From Akanthomyces muscarius (lineage: Eukaryota > Ascomycota > Sordariomycetes > Hypocreales > Cordycipitaceae), in the NCBI RefSeq assembly GCF_028009165.1, contig NW_026611618.1:1860001-1924000 (forward strand): 64,000 nt of DNA. Direction: 5' to 3'. Each line of letters begins with the position of its first letter. The stretch's first letter is position 1. Shown here piece by piece: positions 44,887-54,827 of the stretch. Both the position numbers and the translations under genes were made by a program. Below the pieces are notes generated by a model. The model did no database searches, had not been told where the DNA came from, and saw only the letters and a program-made list of their open reading frames with translations.

Positions 44887-46782
44887 TCAGTTCAGAAGAA
44901 TGATTGGAAATCCTGCAGCAGCGGCTACGGAGCCCAATAATGCAGGGCTTGACATGACGAACAAGGGTTCCTTCTGAACAAACGATTTCCCGGCACGCGC
45001 CACTTCATCCCCTGTATTGCTATTCATGCTCAGCAGAACGATTGCAACACTAAAGGCGTACACAAAATTGTCTATTCGAGCGAATCGGGACAGTTGGCGT
45101 TTCTGAAGTTGCGCTACTGCTATTTCCCAAGCGAAGGCGGCTGCACGGCACATGAAAATGTTGCTGGCGGCCTCGCCAATGGTTGCGAGGAAGGATGTAT
45201 AAGGATCCATACCACCTTCAGCCTTCTCCAGCGCCAGCAGAGATGAAGAAAGGAGAATTTGTGCCAAAGCAAATGCACTAGCAGGACTGAAAGGATTTCT
45301 GGCAGAGTCGGTTCTCAGCGGATTAAGCACGAAGCGCACAGCGCCGTTTCCTAGAACTGCTGCCAAGCCAGCCTCGCCAATCCTGGAAGTGCCATGATTT
45401 GAGAGATACAGCATCTCGGAGCTGAAAACAATCATATTTAAGGTCGCCGACAGCAATTGTATGCCAGGGTACTTTTCTCTTCGCGTGGAGCCACAACACC
45501 CAGCAAAGTAACAGCCGACGCGTCCAATTGCCTCACCAGCAGGCAGGCTCAGTCCAGCGGCGCAGAAAAGAAGCCTGCTGTTCACTTTGAAGCCCAAAAT
45601 CGGGCAAAGATTCAACCAAGTGGCGGAAAAAAGAATGGCACCTTGAATTGATATGCCTTTGAAGCCTGGGAAGAATCGACGCGATATGCCCGGTGATGCT
45701 GGCAACGGCGAAGTTGCCTTTTGTTGTTCCATGCTCGGGCTGGTCGAGACTGATAGCGATCGATTCATATACTTGGCGCCAAAAAGACCACTGATGACGG
45801 TTCCTAGGCCAATGCCAGCCAAGCTAGACAGCTCCCTTTGCGGGAGCGTCTCAATGTTCGCCCACTCGTACAGGGAAGCCGACAACAGCTGAGCAGATGC
45901 CATTGCAGCACCTAGCAGCAAGCTGTAGACCGAAACCTGACTAGTCTCTTCCCCAATCTTGAACACGAAATGTGCCGGGCTAGCAGACTGGAACGAGACA
46001 TATCCCTGCCCGGCGAATAGCTTGTAGGCAATATACGTGACGAAGCAGGTGTAAAATGCTAGTGTGGAGAAGAGAGCCAGGCCCAGGTCGGTCGCAAGTG
46101 CTGGTCGGAACAGCTCTTGTAGCAGGTAGATCGATGGCAAGGTCCGAAGGAGCAGGATCGCGGCGGCATTGGTGATCGTGATGCGGGCGAAGAGCTTCGG
46201 GTGGCCGTGGTGCAAACCTGACCCACGGATGAAGGCTCGAGAACTGGAAAGCAGTTCCGTGATGAGGCCGGCACCGATCAGATAGACGATTCGCAAATCT
46301 GCGCTTTTGAATACGGCAAGGCCCACCGATGAAAGGGACAAGATGTGGTGGACCAAGTAAAAGTGCGTGTCGCCAAGGAAAGGCATTTCCGCTGTCCACA
46401 GCACATACCTCGTTCCGATGCAAATCTTGGAGTCCATCGTCAAGGCGCTCGTTGAATAGCCATCTCGGCTTGCTGGAGTTGAAAGAAGTGCTCGAGCACA
46501 GAATGGAGCCGAAATCAAGGTCAACAGAATGCCAATGATGAAAACGAGCAGTCCTAGCATCTTATGTGTGCCGAGTCGTTCGAGTCGAGTGCAATAGAAG
46601 TCTCGGAAAACATGGCCCATAAATCGATGGAGTGCGTAGAGGAGAGCATAATATGCAAACAAACCTGCAACAAGTATTTGAGTGTCTTGAGAGTGTATAG
46701 TTCCAAGAAGAGACATGTTGACATGATGTCTCAACAACCGCAACGAGCGTGTGTCGTGCAACTTATAGTCAACATCAAGCAT
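44887..46782 (-). CDS. TLC-domain protein fused to an Lgt-like diacylglyceryl-transferase domain
   Basis: One uninterrupted 631-residue frame; an alternative start at 46716 (MSLLGTIHSQ) has a better context and gives 609. Residues about 35-260 resemble a TLC (TRAM-LAG1-CLN8) membrane domain with a DTHFYLVHHILSLSSVGL core. Residues about 270-530 follow bacterial Lgt in order. IGEETSQVSVYSLLLG (Tyr286 where Lgt Tyr26 lies) is followed by GLFGAKYM for GxxGARL, then GISIQGA (Gln380 for Lgt His103). Next come GEAIGRVGCYFAGCCGS (Arg421 kept, Cys424 for Asn146), YPGIQLLSATLN for HPxQLYEA, and GAVRFVLNPLR (both Arg kept, Asn487 for Glu243). Lgt moves diacylglycerol from phosphatidylglycerol to a lipoprotein Cys; loss of His and Asn argues for another reaction. 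Eukaryotes have no lipoprotein pathway of this kind. Likely an ER-type membrane protein; function unknown. The gene may derive from bacteria. Confidence 0.8.
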   Translation of the reverse strand: MLDVDYKLHDTRSLRLLRHHVNMSLLGTIHSQDTQILVAGLFAYYALLYALHRFMGHVFRDFYCTRLERLGTHKMLGLLVFIIGILLTLISAPFCARALLSTPASRDGYSTSALTMDSKICIGTRYVLWTAEMPFLGDTHFYLVHHILSLSSVGLAVFKSADLRIVYLIGAGLITELLSSSRAFIRGSGLHHGHPKLFARITITNAAAILLLRTLPSIYLLQELFRPALATDLGLALFSTLAFYTCFVTYIAYKLFAGQGYVSFQSASPAHFVFKIGEETSQVSVYSLLLGAAMASAQLLSASLYEWANIETLPQRELSSLAGIGLGTVISGLFGAKYMNRSLSVSTSPSMEQQKATSPLPASPGISRRFFPGFKGISIQGAILFSATWLNLCPILGFKVNSRLLFCAAGLSLPAGEAIGRVGCYFAGCCGSTRREKYPGIQLLSATLNMIVFSSEMLYLSNHGTSRIGEAGLAAVLGNGAVRFVLNPLRTDSARNPFSPASAFALAQILLSSSLLALEKAEGGMDPYTSFLATIGEAASNIFMCRAAAFAWEIAVAQLQKRQLSRFARIDNFVYAFSVAIVLLSMNSNTGDEVARAGKSFVQKEPLFVMSSPALLGSVAAAAGFPIILLN

Positions 46783-47863
46783 TCAAATCCTACATGCAAG
46801 CACAAGTGCAAAGTCCTATATATGTAATCTCCATCCACATGATACGCTTCCAGGGTAATATATCCTCCTCCTATGGGACTGCCCGTTCCCCCAAAGCAAA
46901 CAATGGGTAGTCGGGTTCAGCCCAGCTCCCATGATACGTGGGCGCCTCCACATGAACAAGAGATGGTCAATCACAGCCCGCAACTTCGTATAAATAACTC
47001 GGTGGCGTGTAAATGAAAACAAAAGACTCGCCTCATCAAGCATTGAGATAGCCACTGCGGGGGCTGCCCTCATGGCCGCGCTCGAGCAAGCCTCTGGCCT
47101 CGCCGTCTCTTGGCCTTGATCTTGGCTGGTCGGACGGCTTCATTGAGGCTTGCAACACACCAGCTGACAGTACATGCGGCTAAATGGATGACCTTGTCAA
47201 TATAAAAACGTACAGAGACCTAAACTTGAGGAAGAGGGCTAGGCCTGAATCCCGAGTAGGACTGTGGCTGGCTGCTGGAACCGACACGCACGCGGCTTGG
47301 TTCAGCTGGCACAATGGTTCCAGTCAACCAGGCTGCTGCGGCGAGGCTCCAGGAGGCTGCATAGACCAATTTGTTGGCATGTCTCTCTCTCTGCAGCCGT
47401 TTTGGCAATTTACGATTCATGCCTGCAGGCGGCTGCAGGCAGCATTAGTTAGTGTGTGACAAAGCTCCGACGTTTCCGTCTTCCAGCTCGAGCGCCCGCT
47501 GCAGCGCCCACTTCATGGCGCTAACCACGGACGCCCGCATTGTTCCTCAAAGAACTTTCATTGATTGACGTGGTATCAATGGACGTGTCTAACGTTTTAC
47601 AGAATGCAAGACCGCTCCATGAACGGATTGTCGAGGTTCCGGCGTGCTATCGGTTAGTTTACAGCAGCAATTTCCCCAACGCCACCGCCGTTGAATACAA
47701 TGTGTCACGCGATATAGACCAATCGTTCAACAATATGGCGTGCATGGATATTAATCAGTTAATTTCAGGTATGATGATGCCCAACGCACACTTTCTGACG
47801 GGTGGAAGGCTTGCCGTTACTTAATGCCCCGTCACAAAATCCCCAACACAATACCCTGTACGA
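46783..47863. other. interval between the TLC-Lgt gene and the methyltransferase gene
   Basis: About 1.1 kb that should hold the promoter of the TLC-Lgt gene near 46,800-47,050. A plus-strand frame of uncertain status lies at 47,579-47,824. Otherwise nothing is supported. Confidence 0.55.
47579..47824 (+). other. 81-codon open frame of uncertain status
   Basis: ATG 47579 opens a frame beginning MDVSNVLQNARPLHERIVE and containing VPACYRLVYSSNFPN and NNMACMDINQLISG. The composition looks more protein-like than neighbouring random frames. I recognise no family, and there is no signal peptide or splice pattern that extends it. It could be a remnant exon, a small gene or chance. It is on the opposite strand to its neighbours and ends 40 bp from the methyltransferase stop. 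Confidence 0.2.
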
Positions 47864-49146
47864 CTATGCGGTTTTGCGTTTGACACGGGCCACGACTATG
47901 ACGGCACGTAAGACACCAGTGCTGTCGGCCCAGTTAAACATCCGCCTTGCCACACCCATACTCCCCATGGATATTCCGTAAGGCTTTAGTGAACGTTGCT
48001 GTCTCTCAATGTGTGCCACAAGCCCGCTGAACACGGCCGACGTTACATCCTGAATCTTAACCGTACCCTTGTCATATCCTGCGTCCACAAGCTGCTCTGT
48101 GTACTGCCCCTCTGTCATGAACGCATTGAGCGGACATCCCGCAAGCCGACCCACCAGCTTCGCCGTCATGCGGGCCGAGAAGAAGGCCTTGTCGTTGAGC
48201 ACGAGATCAAACGCCATGAAGTTGGCCTTGAGCTCGCGCGCCGCATAGAGCAGCAGCGGCATCCGCGAGGGCGCAAAGTGATACATGCAGTCCAGGGCCA
48301 GCAGCCAGCGGTCCTGGTTCGCCTCGTCCGCGATGCCGTCGACGAGCGCCCGGACCGGCCGCGCCCACGACTCGGGCCGCGCGGCGTCGGCGCCAAAGAG
48401 GCGAAACGACTCGGGCCCCAGCCGGACGCCGTGACGGTTGGCGCTGGCAATCTCGCGCTCGACGCGCTGGTACGCGAGCTGCAGCTGCGCCTGGTTCAGC
48501 GTCAGCCCGACGTAGCGGAAGCTCTGCCAGGCGGGCGCGTCGAGGGTGCGCGCCATCTCCACGGTCTGGTCGCCGCAGCCGAAGCCCACGTCGAGAATGG
48601 CAATGCTGCGGCGGTGCCGGAGCTCCTTCTCGGCGACGGGGTCGCCGGTGAGCAGGTCGGCGGCGCGTAGGACTTCCCGAAGCAGCGCGGCGCAAGCCTG
48701 GTCAAGATGCTGTATCTTCTCGCCGCGCGGTGTCCGCCTAGCCAGGAATTGTGAGCGCAGATACAGGATAGCGGCAAAATCCGAAGTCAATCTTTCACCC
48801 ACCAGTATCCCATGTTCATCCACATGGGCTGAATTGGCACACGAATGTTCAGCTTCCAGTGAGAGAGGTCGTAGACATCGTTGCGCAGTATTGACACGAC
48901 GCGCGCGATAAGGACCAGCAAAATCGTGGCCAGACAGCCAGCGGCCGCGCCGGAGAGAAAGTCATCGGACACTCGATCGCCGAGAAATTGTTTGCGCCAT
49001 TCATAAAGCTGGTCCATTCTTGGCCACCAAGATTCGAGATGAATGGCTATCGGGGTGGATGAAAGATCGCGGCCTGGCGTTTTGGTGCCGATGAGAGAAC
49101 GGAGCCACTGCAAATTAGTGCGCCACAGTGGCTTCGGCTTGAGCAT
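47864..49146 (-). CDS. membrane-anchored SAM methyltransferase (cyclopropane-synthase-like)
   Basis: Two exons (49146-48803, 48737-47864) over a 65-nt intron give 405 residues. Donor GTGGGT and acceptor GGCTAG join MNMGYW to RTPRGEKIQH, restoring the N-terminal block of the methyltransferase fold. Other donors two to four bases away break the frame. A membrane helix spans about 63-87 (LSGAAAGCLATILLVLIARVV). Motif I is ILDVGFGCGDQT at about 162-173. It is followed by YVGLTLNQAQLQLA (about 190-203), which resembles the GxTLSxxQ segment of cyclopropane fatty-acid synthases and related C- or N-methyltransferases. LLALDCMYHFAPSR stands at motif II/III. A lipid or hydrophobic substrate at a membrane is therefore inferred. 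It lies directly upstream of, and in the same direction as, the TLC-Lgt gene. A 19-bp tandem repeat lies in its promoter. Confidence 0.85.
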
Positions 49147-49219
49147 GAAACAAGCACTGTTATACTCAGCATGTTCAAGAAATATCAACGGCTCTCTAAA
49201 AAGTATGGTTGAATATTCT

Positions 49220-49276
49220 TAAATGCATTCAATGTGCTAAAATGTATTCAATGTGCCAAAATGTATTCAATGTGCC
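49220..49276 (+). repeat. 19-bp tandem repeat upstream of the methyltransferase gene
   Basis: Three units of the pattern AAAATGTATTCAATGTGCC lie in tandem (about 49,220-49,238, 49,239-49,257 and 49,258-49,276). The first differs at two positions, and a fading fourth unit is AT-rich. They lie 75-130 bp before the methyltransferase ATG, between it and the end of the MFS gene, so they may be promoter elements or simple slippage. Confidence 0.85.
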
Positions 49277-49421
49277 AAAATATATAATTCTATTTAAAAA
49301 GTGCTCTTGAATACCCGATCTAATTTTGTATATTCTCGCGCATTCATGTATCATGTGCCAGCCCGCCATGCAAAACAAAAACAACTCTATGCAAGTTTGC
49401 GTAAAACCATGTGCAATGTTT

Positions 49422-51191
49422 CTACGCAGTGGTAGCGTATCGACTCTTCTTTCGGATTTGCTTGCCGTAGCGGAAGAAGATGAAAGGAAAAGGCATCATC
49501 GCGAGCAGCAGGAATGCCAGAAGCGTGGATGCCCATTGAAAGCCGAGCTTGTGGTACATTTGGTTTCCAAAAAGAGGGAAAGCAGTTGCAAACAAGCAGC
49601 GAATAAAGGCGTTGGCAGCCAGAGCGCTGGCGGCGTATGTGGGATACGCATCGACCAAGAAGGTGAAGATGCCGGTATATACTAGTACGATGCTACTCAG
49701 AAGTTAGTTTTGCAGTCTACACGTGTCTGGAATCATGAGACATACCCAGCTCCGAAAATCGCTTCGCCAATCATCGGTGCGATCCAATGAACATGCGGAT
49801 ACGACGTCCACGCAAAGATAAAGACACCCACTGGTGCCAGCACCGCGCCAGCCACCGCCGGCGGCAGGCGGAACTCTGGCTCGGCCTTGCCCTTGATGCC
49901 CGTCTCCTGCTCAAGCTTGGCCACGAGGCCCATGCGATAGCGGTGCCACAGAGGATCTGTCGCGCTCGCAATGAACATGCCGACGCAGATGGGGATAAAG
50001 GCCATGCCGATCTGCCACAGATTGAAGCCATAATTGGTAGAAAAGACGAGCGCAAAGGCACCGAAGAAGAGGTACAGGATACCGAGCAGCATCGCAGACA
50101 GCAGACAGAGATTCAGACACATGGGTTCAAACACGAGAAGCTGCATGGGCCGCAGCAACGAGATACCGATGGCACGAATAACCGACTTTTGCGTCTTCTC
50201 CGTCGGCGCCAGCCAGCGGTCGTCACCGGTGCGCTTGCGCATGCCGCGGGCCTTGTTCCGGAGCAGGATCGGGTGGTACGTCTCAGGCACGAACAGGACG
50301 ACGGCGACGAGCAGCACGCCAGTCCAGATGAGGAAGACGTAGTACGTCCAGCGCCAGTGCACATTGTAGTTGATGAAGCCGCCAATCAGCGGGCCGGCCG
50401 TCGGGCCGAGGAACGGCGCCAGCGAGAAGAGCACCATGGGCGCCTGCAGCTCGTGCCGCTGGAACAGATCGCCGACTGTGCCGCCCGAGACGGCGAGGAA
50501 GGCGCTGCCCGAGAAGCCACCAAAGAAGCGCGAAACGAGAATGGTCTGGATGTTGGTGCCAAAGGCGCCGGGGAACAGAAAGGCCACAAACACGACCCAG
50601 GCCACCAGGTAGATGGGCCGACGGCCGTAGAACTCGCTCAGAGGACCGAAGAGCATGGGCCCAAAGGCGATGCCGAGCACGAAAAGGGACAGACCGAGGA
50701 CGGAGATGATGCGCGAGTTGCCAAACTCGGCTTCCATCTGCTCGTATGTTGATGTGTAGCCGGAGCTGATGTTGGTACTGCGGACATTGTGTTAGTATTG
50801 TTTTTATAGAGACGTGCCATGGTCCGCCACTGGACTAAACTTACACTGTGAAACTCCCCGCGCAAAGGATAGAGACAATGGCCCATTTCTTGGCCTTTTT
50901 GAAGCTCCAGGGACATAGGGGATCGTTGGCACCGTTATCCCACCCTACCTCATAAGGGTCCTTCTCCTGTGAATACGATGGGGCGACTCGCGACCGTTCA
51001 GGCTGCTCCTCGTCGATGCCGTAGCCATTGTGAGACCGAATCCTGCCGAGGGACTCTGTCGACTGCTGCGTCGACTGCGACACGCTGTTTGTAAATAACT
51101 CATCGCCGCCGCCGTGGTGGTGCTGGGGATCGGGGCCGGTGGCGGCGCCGTCAGCCGCTGGTGGCTGCTGCTTTTCAATGTCAACGCTCAT
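49422..51191 (-). CDS. DHA1-family MFS multidrug/polyamine-type exporter
   Basis: Three exons (51191-50845, 50777-49746, 49692-49422) with introns of 67 and 53 nt give 549 residues. A long hydrophilic N-terminus (His- and Gln-rich, about 100 residues) precedes twelve membrane helices. Typical DHA1 motifs are LGLSLFVLGIAFGPMLFGPLSEFYGRRP (helix 2 and loop), SRFFGGFSGSAFLAVSGGTVGDLF, LGPTAGPLIGGFI (the antiporter motif C) and HWRWTYYVFLIW. Relatives include yeast Tpo1/Flr1 and fungal drug or secondary-metabolite exporters driven by proton exchange. The start ATG 51191 (MSVDIEKQQPP) is the first ATG; the frame continues upstream only through TTG. It is the last of the same-strand accessory run, so it could export the product of the neighbouring lipid-type enzymes, but that is inference. 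Confidence 0.9.
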
Positions 51192-52727
51192 TATCCGTCT
51201 TGGCCGAACCGTGCTGAAATTATCGAGCCAAAAGCAGAGACGTCGAGTCGAGTATGTATTGGACAATTGAAGACGCCTTATCTCCGAACTGCCATTGGCT
51301 TTTAAAATACCCTTTCAGGAATGAAGTGGAGGATTGAGGACGTCGCCAAAGGGCTGCTAGACAAAAATCCTAGTCGGCCGAACGGGGATGACAGACAAAA
51401 GGGCTTCTTTTTGAATGTCCCGAGTCTCGCGCGCAAGTCTGTCGCCAGCTCGAAAATCGCCTTTCTAAGATGAGGCAATGGGGTATCGACTGGTAATGAG
51501 TTGAGAGAGAGAAAAGTCACGAAAGAAGCACGATGGTTAGAAAAGAAAAAAAAGGTCTGCATTTCTCCAATTCCATCATCCGGTCGAGTAGAGCTCTGAT
51601 GCGGGCCGAATGTTTTTAGTGGCTACAAGTGCACTCGGCACTACAGCCTAAGCGCGAGATGACGCCCCATTTCAAATCAAAAACTGGTTCCCTGCTTTCC
51701 CCATCAAATGGAGGATGCTCCAATGAGATGGCGGCATGGCCCAATGAGATGGCTACCGGCGCTCACTTTCGATTCGGCGCTGTCAAACGGGTCATGTTCT
51801 TGGCTCGCGTTTTGGCGTTCGGCCCGAGTGTTGATGTTGGTAAGCATCCCAGCCAAGCTCAAGCCTATTACCACAATACTGCTCGGTCGGCAGTGATCGG
51901 AGATGGCGTGCGCCCAAGACGGAAAAAAACAAAAAGAGAACCTTGAACCCTTGTTTTCTTTTCAAATTCTCGGAATCTACGGCCGGATATAAGCACCATG
52001 TGTCAGCCCTCCTCGCCTATGGGAAATGTCCTAGACAATCTGCCCCGAATACTATGCCGAAAACAAAAAAAGAGCTAATCGCTTGTAGACGTGGCAAATA
52101 CGGCATTATAACTAGCCATGTCACAAAGTGTACGGGCAATGCAACATTGCATATTCTCGTGTTTCTTACCGAAGAAGAGATTCATCACGTCGGACATGGC
52201 TGCTGCGTTCTGTAGGAGGAAAGCGGCGCTGCACAATTGCATACCGGAGCTGCCCGAAGCTAAACCATGACGACAGACATCGGGGCAAAGCCGGCCTGGA
52301 GCCGGCGTCGGGGCTCTACCGCTTACTCCAGCGAGCGAGTTGCGGCTGTCGCGTCCCATCGCATCAGCCATGTTGCTGCAATTCCTCTTTTCTGCAATCT
52401 CATCAAGTTTTCCGAGATTCTAGCGGGTTCAGACTAGTAAGTTAAGCAACCAGAGTTGCGTAATATATCATTCTAGCTGTTCTTCCTCACTAAGTAGGTA
52501 CTTCCAAACTTGGGTATGAGCCACCCTTTCCTCACATGCTGTTCTATGTATGCCGTTCCAACCGTCTATATCGTACCTAAAAGAGTATATGCTATATGAT
52601 ATGCCAAAAAGTTCATTCGCTTGCATCCAAAAATAGATTTCCTGTCCGCCATATGTACACTTCGACAGGCTGGCCAAACGCGCTCCTTTCATACAACCCT
52701 GCTGATTTGCACCAATGCTCATGCCGC
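51192..52727. other. gene-free interval between the MFS gene and exgD
   Basis: 1.5 kb holding the MFS promoter (near 51,192) and the 3' flank of the exo-glucanase gene. CCAATGAGATGGC occurs twice, 20 bp apart, at about 51,719 and 51,740. These could be CCAAT-factor sites. No gene is supported. Confidence 0.55.
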
Positions 52728-54827
52728 TTAATAGTACTCTGGCAGGCCATTCTTTGCAAAGTCCGGCACGTCCGAATCGCAGTTAAAATCCCGAGAATAC
52801 GCCTTATCCGGAAGGATACCGGCCTTGAGGCCGGCCTCGTAGGACCACTGCGGCGCGCTCTCGGTCTTCCACGTCCAGTACCACCAGCCCCAGCCCTTTT
52901 CGAAACTGTGCATCTGCGCCTCTGCAAACATTTTCAGAAACTGTTTATAGTCGGAGCTCCACTTGCTGGGGTCCGAATTGGCTTGGGCACAGGAGCACTG
53001 CTTATTCTTCGTCGGGCATCTCGGCGTTAGGATAGACGTCTTGGGGTCTCCCGTGTCTAGAGTGCCTTCCCATCGATTGCCCCATCCGACGTTTGTGAGG
53101 TGCTTGGCGCAATCGGTATCGGCCTGAGACCACTCTGCGAATAATGTCGGGCCATAGCCTGTGCTGGTGTCCATGCTCTGCTGTGTCTGCTTGGTCCACC
53201 CGTCGCAGGCATACTGAACCTTCTTTTGGTGCGAAAAGTCGATTTGATTTTCGTTGAAAATGACATATTGATGAACGTCGAGCGCCATATCGTCATAGCC
53301 AGTCATTTTGCCCTGCCAGTTTTCGAGGCCCATGAAGCCGTCACCGAATACCACAATGCCTCCGACACCATTCTTGCGTATCAGCTTGTAAAGGTTCTCC
53401 GTCCAACTGATCACCTTTGAGGCATCCAGCAAGACCATTCGTGGTTCATTGGCCAGTCCATAATGACTGATAATATTCTTATAGCGGTCTTGGCCAAAGA
53501 ATTTGGATAGTCGGTCGTGGACATCCACCGACCGCTGGGCGTTTGTATCGCCATCTGTGCCGTTCAGCCACCCGATGGTCCCCCAGCGTCCACTGTGGTT
53601 CCATCCATTCTGGCTGCCTGGAAGCCCATGAAGATCGAGGTTGATACGCAGACCATACTTTCGTGCCCATTCGATACCGCGCAGCAAGTACCTCCAAGAT
53701 GTACGAAACAAGTATGGGTCTCCGTCGTACGTGGTGACGGCCCAGTATGAGAACGGGATGCGCACATGATCCAAGCCTGCGGCGGCGATCGCTTTGAATG
53801 TGTCCTCGGTGACAAATGTTGAATAGTGCTTCTCCAGTGTCGACGCCGCCGAGTCGCCCAAATGCGTCACCAGCGTCCATTCGTCAATGATGCCCATACT
53901 GAGCGGGTAGTCGAACAATGAGGGTGTGATCCAGGGCTCTAGCGACAGCCATCCTCCCAAGTTCACGCCGCGCGCGGGCAAATCGGTGTACTTTCCCCAC
54001 GCCTTGTTCAGTGCCGGTACCTTGCCGTTTGCCTGTGCCGAGTCGTCCCACTTCGAGTATAAACCCATTACTGGTAGGTCGCCAACCATCTCGTCGGTGA
54101 AAGTGACGTTGAAATCGGTAGTGGAAGCCCATGTCCATGGATCCAGATACGTGTTGCGCCATTTTTCCGGTATAGAATTTCGATCTTGGCCGCTCAGCGA
54201 TGACGAGGACGAAGTGTCGTTGCCTCCGCCGCCTCCTCCTCCCTTCTTCTTCTGGCTCACCGCCACAGCGACGGCGATGATAATAATTAACAAGACGAGG
54301 CTGATGCCCCCAATGATCCACCACTTCTTTTTCTTGGTCCATTTCTTCTTTGGCTGCGGCAGAAGTCCGTCTTTCTCGTAGGACTCGTCGCTCCATCCGC
54401 GGTGATGCCCTCGTGCGCGACCTTCTTCCATGATAGCGCCACTGACTACTCGCTTCTTCCTCTTCTTTTCCTTGCGCCTCTTCTCCTTTTCGTACGCTCG
54501 TTCCGCTTCTTGGTCGTATTCATCTTCATACCGGTGGTGTGATACGCGCCGCCGGTCGGGCTTTCGACTTTTGCGCTTGGCGTATTCCTTATCCAACCGA
54601 TTGAGAGCACCGGCAGAAAGCTTTTGTGAGCTTTTCGTACTCCGCGAGTGTCTCGTTTCTCTTGTTTCTCTCGTCTCCCTTGTCTCCCGGCTTTCTGTCG
54701 TGTCGTCTGATGCCGTGCCCGGTCGTTTCGTGTGTGATCTCTTTTTGCGCTCATGATGCCGTCGAGATTGATCGCCGCTTCGTGGCCGCTGCCGCCTCGC
54801 GTCTCGGGGCGATTCCCTTGACGGCAT
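52728..54827 (-). CDS. exgD: membrane-anchored exo-beta-1,3-glucanase, GH5 (ExgD-like)
   Basis: A 699-residue type II membrane protein in one exon that trims beta-1,3-glucan of the cell wall from outside. Its cytoplasmic N-terminus of about 165 residues is strongly basic and has a RET tripeptide repeat (about 46-59). The single membrane helix lies at about 169-191, followed by a Gly/Ser linker. The GH5 subfamily 9 domain runs from about 275 (RGVNLGGWLSLEPWITPS). It includes HVRIPFSYWAV, NLDLHGLPGSQNGWNHSG, the acid/base LANEPR (Glu461) and the nucleophile FAEWS (Glu565). Length and anchor match Aspergillus ExgD rather than the shorter secreted ExgA. Start ATG 54827. Divergent from the E1-beta gene, sharing a 532-bp promoter. 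Confidence 0.94.
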   Translation of the reverse strand: MPSRESPRDARRQRPRSGDQSRRHHERKKRSHTKRPGTASDDTTESRETRETRETRETRHSRSTKSSQKLSAGALNRLDKEYAKRKSRKPDRRRVSHHRYEDEYDQEAERAYEKEKRRKEKKRKKRVVSGAIMEEGRARGHHRGWSDESYEKDGLLPQPKKKWTKKKKWWIIGGISLVLLIIIIAVAVAVSQKKKGGGGGGGNDTSSSSSLSGQDRNSIPEKWRNTYLDPWTWASTTDFNVTFTDEMVGDLPVMGLYSKWDDSAQANGKVPALNKAWGKYTDLPARGVNLGGWLSLEPWITPSLFDYPLSMGIIDEWTLVTHLGDSAASTLEKHYSTFVTEDTFKAIAAAGLDHVRIPFSYWAVTTYDGDPYLFRTSWRYLLRGIEWARKYGLRINLDLHGLPGSQNGWNHSGRWGTIGWLNGTDGDTNAQRSVDVHDRLSKFFGQDRYKNIISHYGLANEPRMVLLDASKVISWTENLYKLIRKNGVGGIVVFGDGFMGLENWQGKMTGYDDMALDVHQYVIFNENQIDFSHQKKVQYACDGWTKQTQQSMDTSTGYGPTLFAEWSQADTDCAKHLTNVGWGNRWEGTLDTGDPKTSILTPRCPTKNKQCSCAQANSDPSKWSSDYKQFLKMFAEAQMHSFEKGWGWWYWTWKTESAPQWSYEAGLKAGILPDKAYSRDFNCDSDVPDFAKNGLPEYY

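Noticed and set aside
49787..50752. 321-codon plus-strand frame opposite the DHA1 transporter
   Set aside because: Hydrophilic Arg/Glu/Gln-rich mirror of a membrane protein; a typical antisense artefact.
46783..51191. Conventional secondary-metabolite cluster
   Set aside because: No PKS, NRPS, terpene synthase, DMATS or pathway transcription factor is present, so I describe it only as an accessory block.
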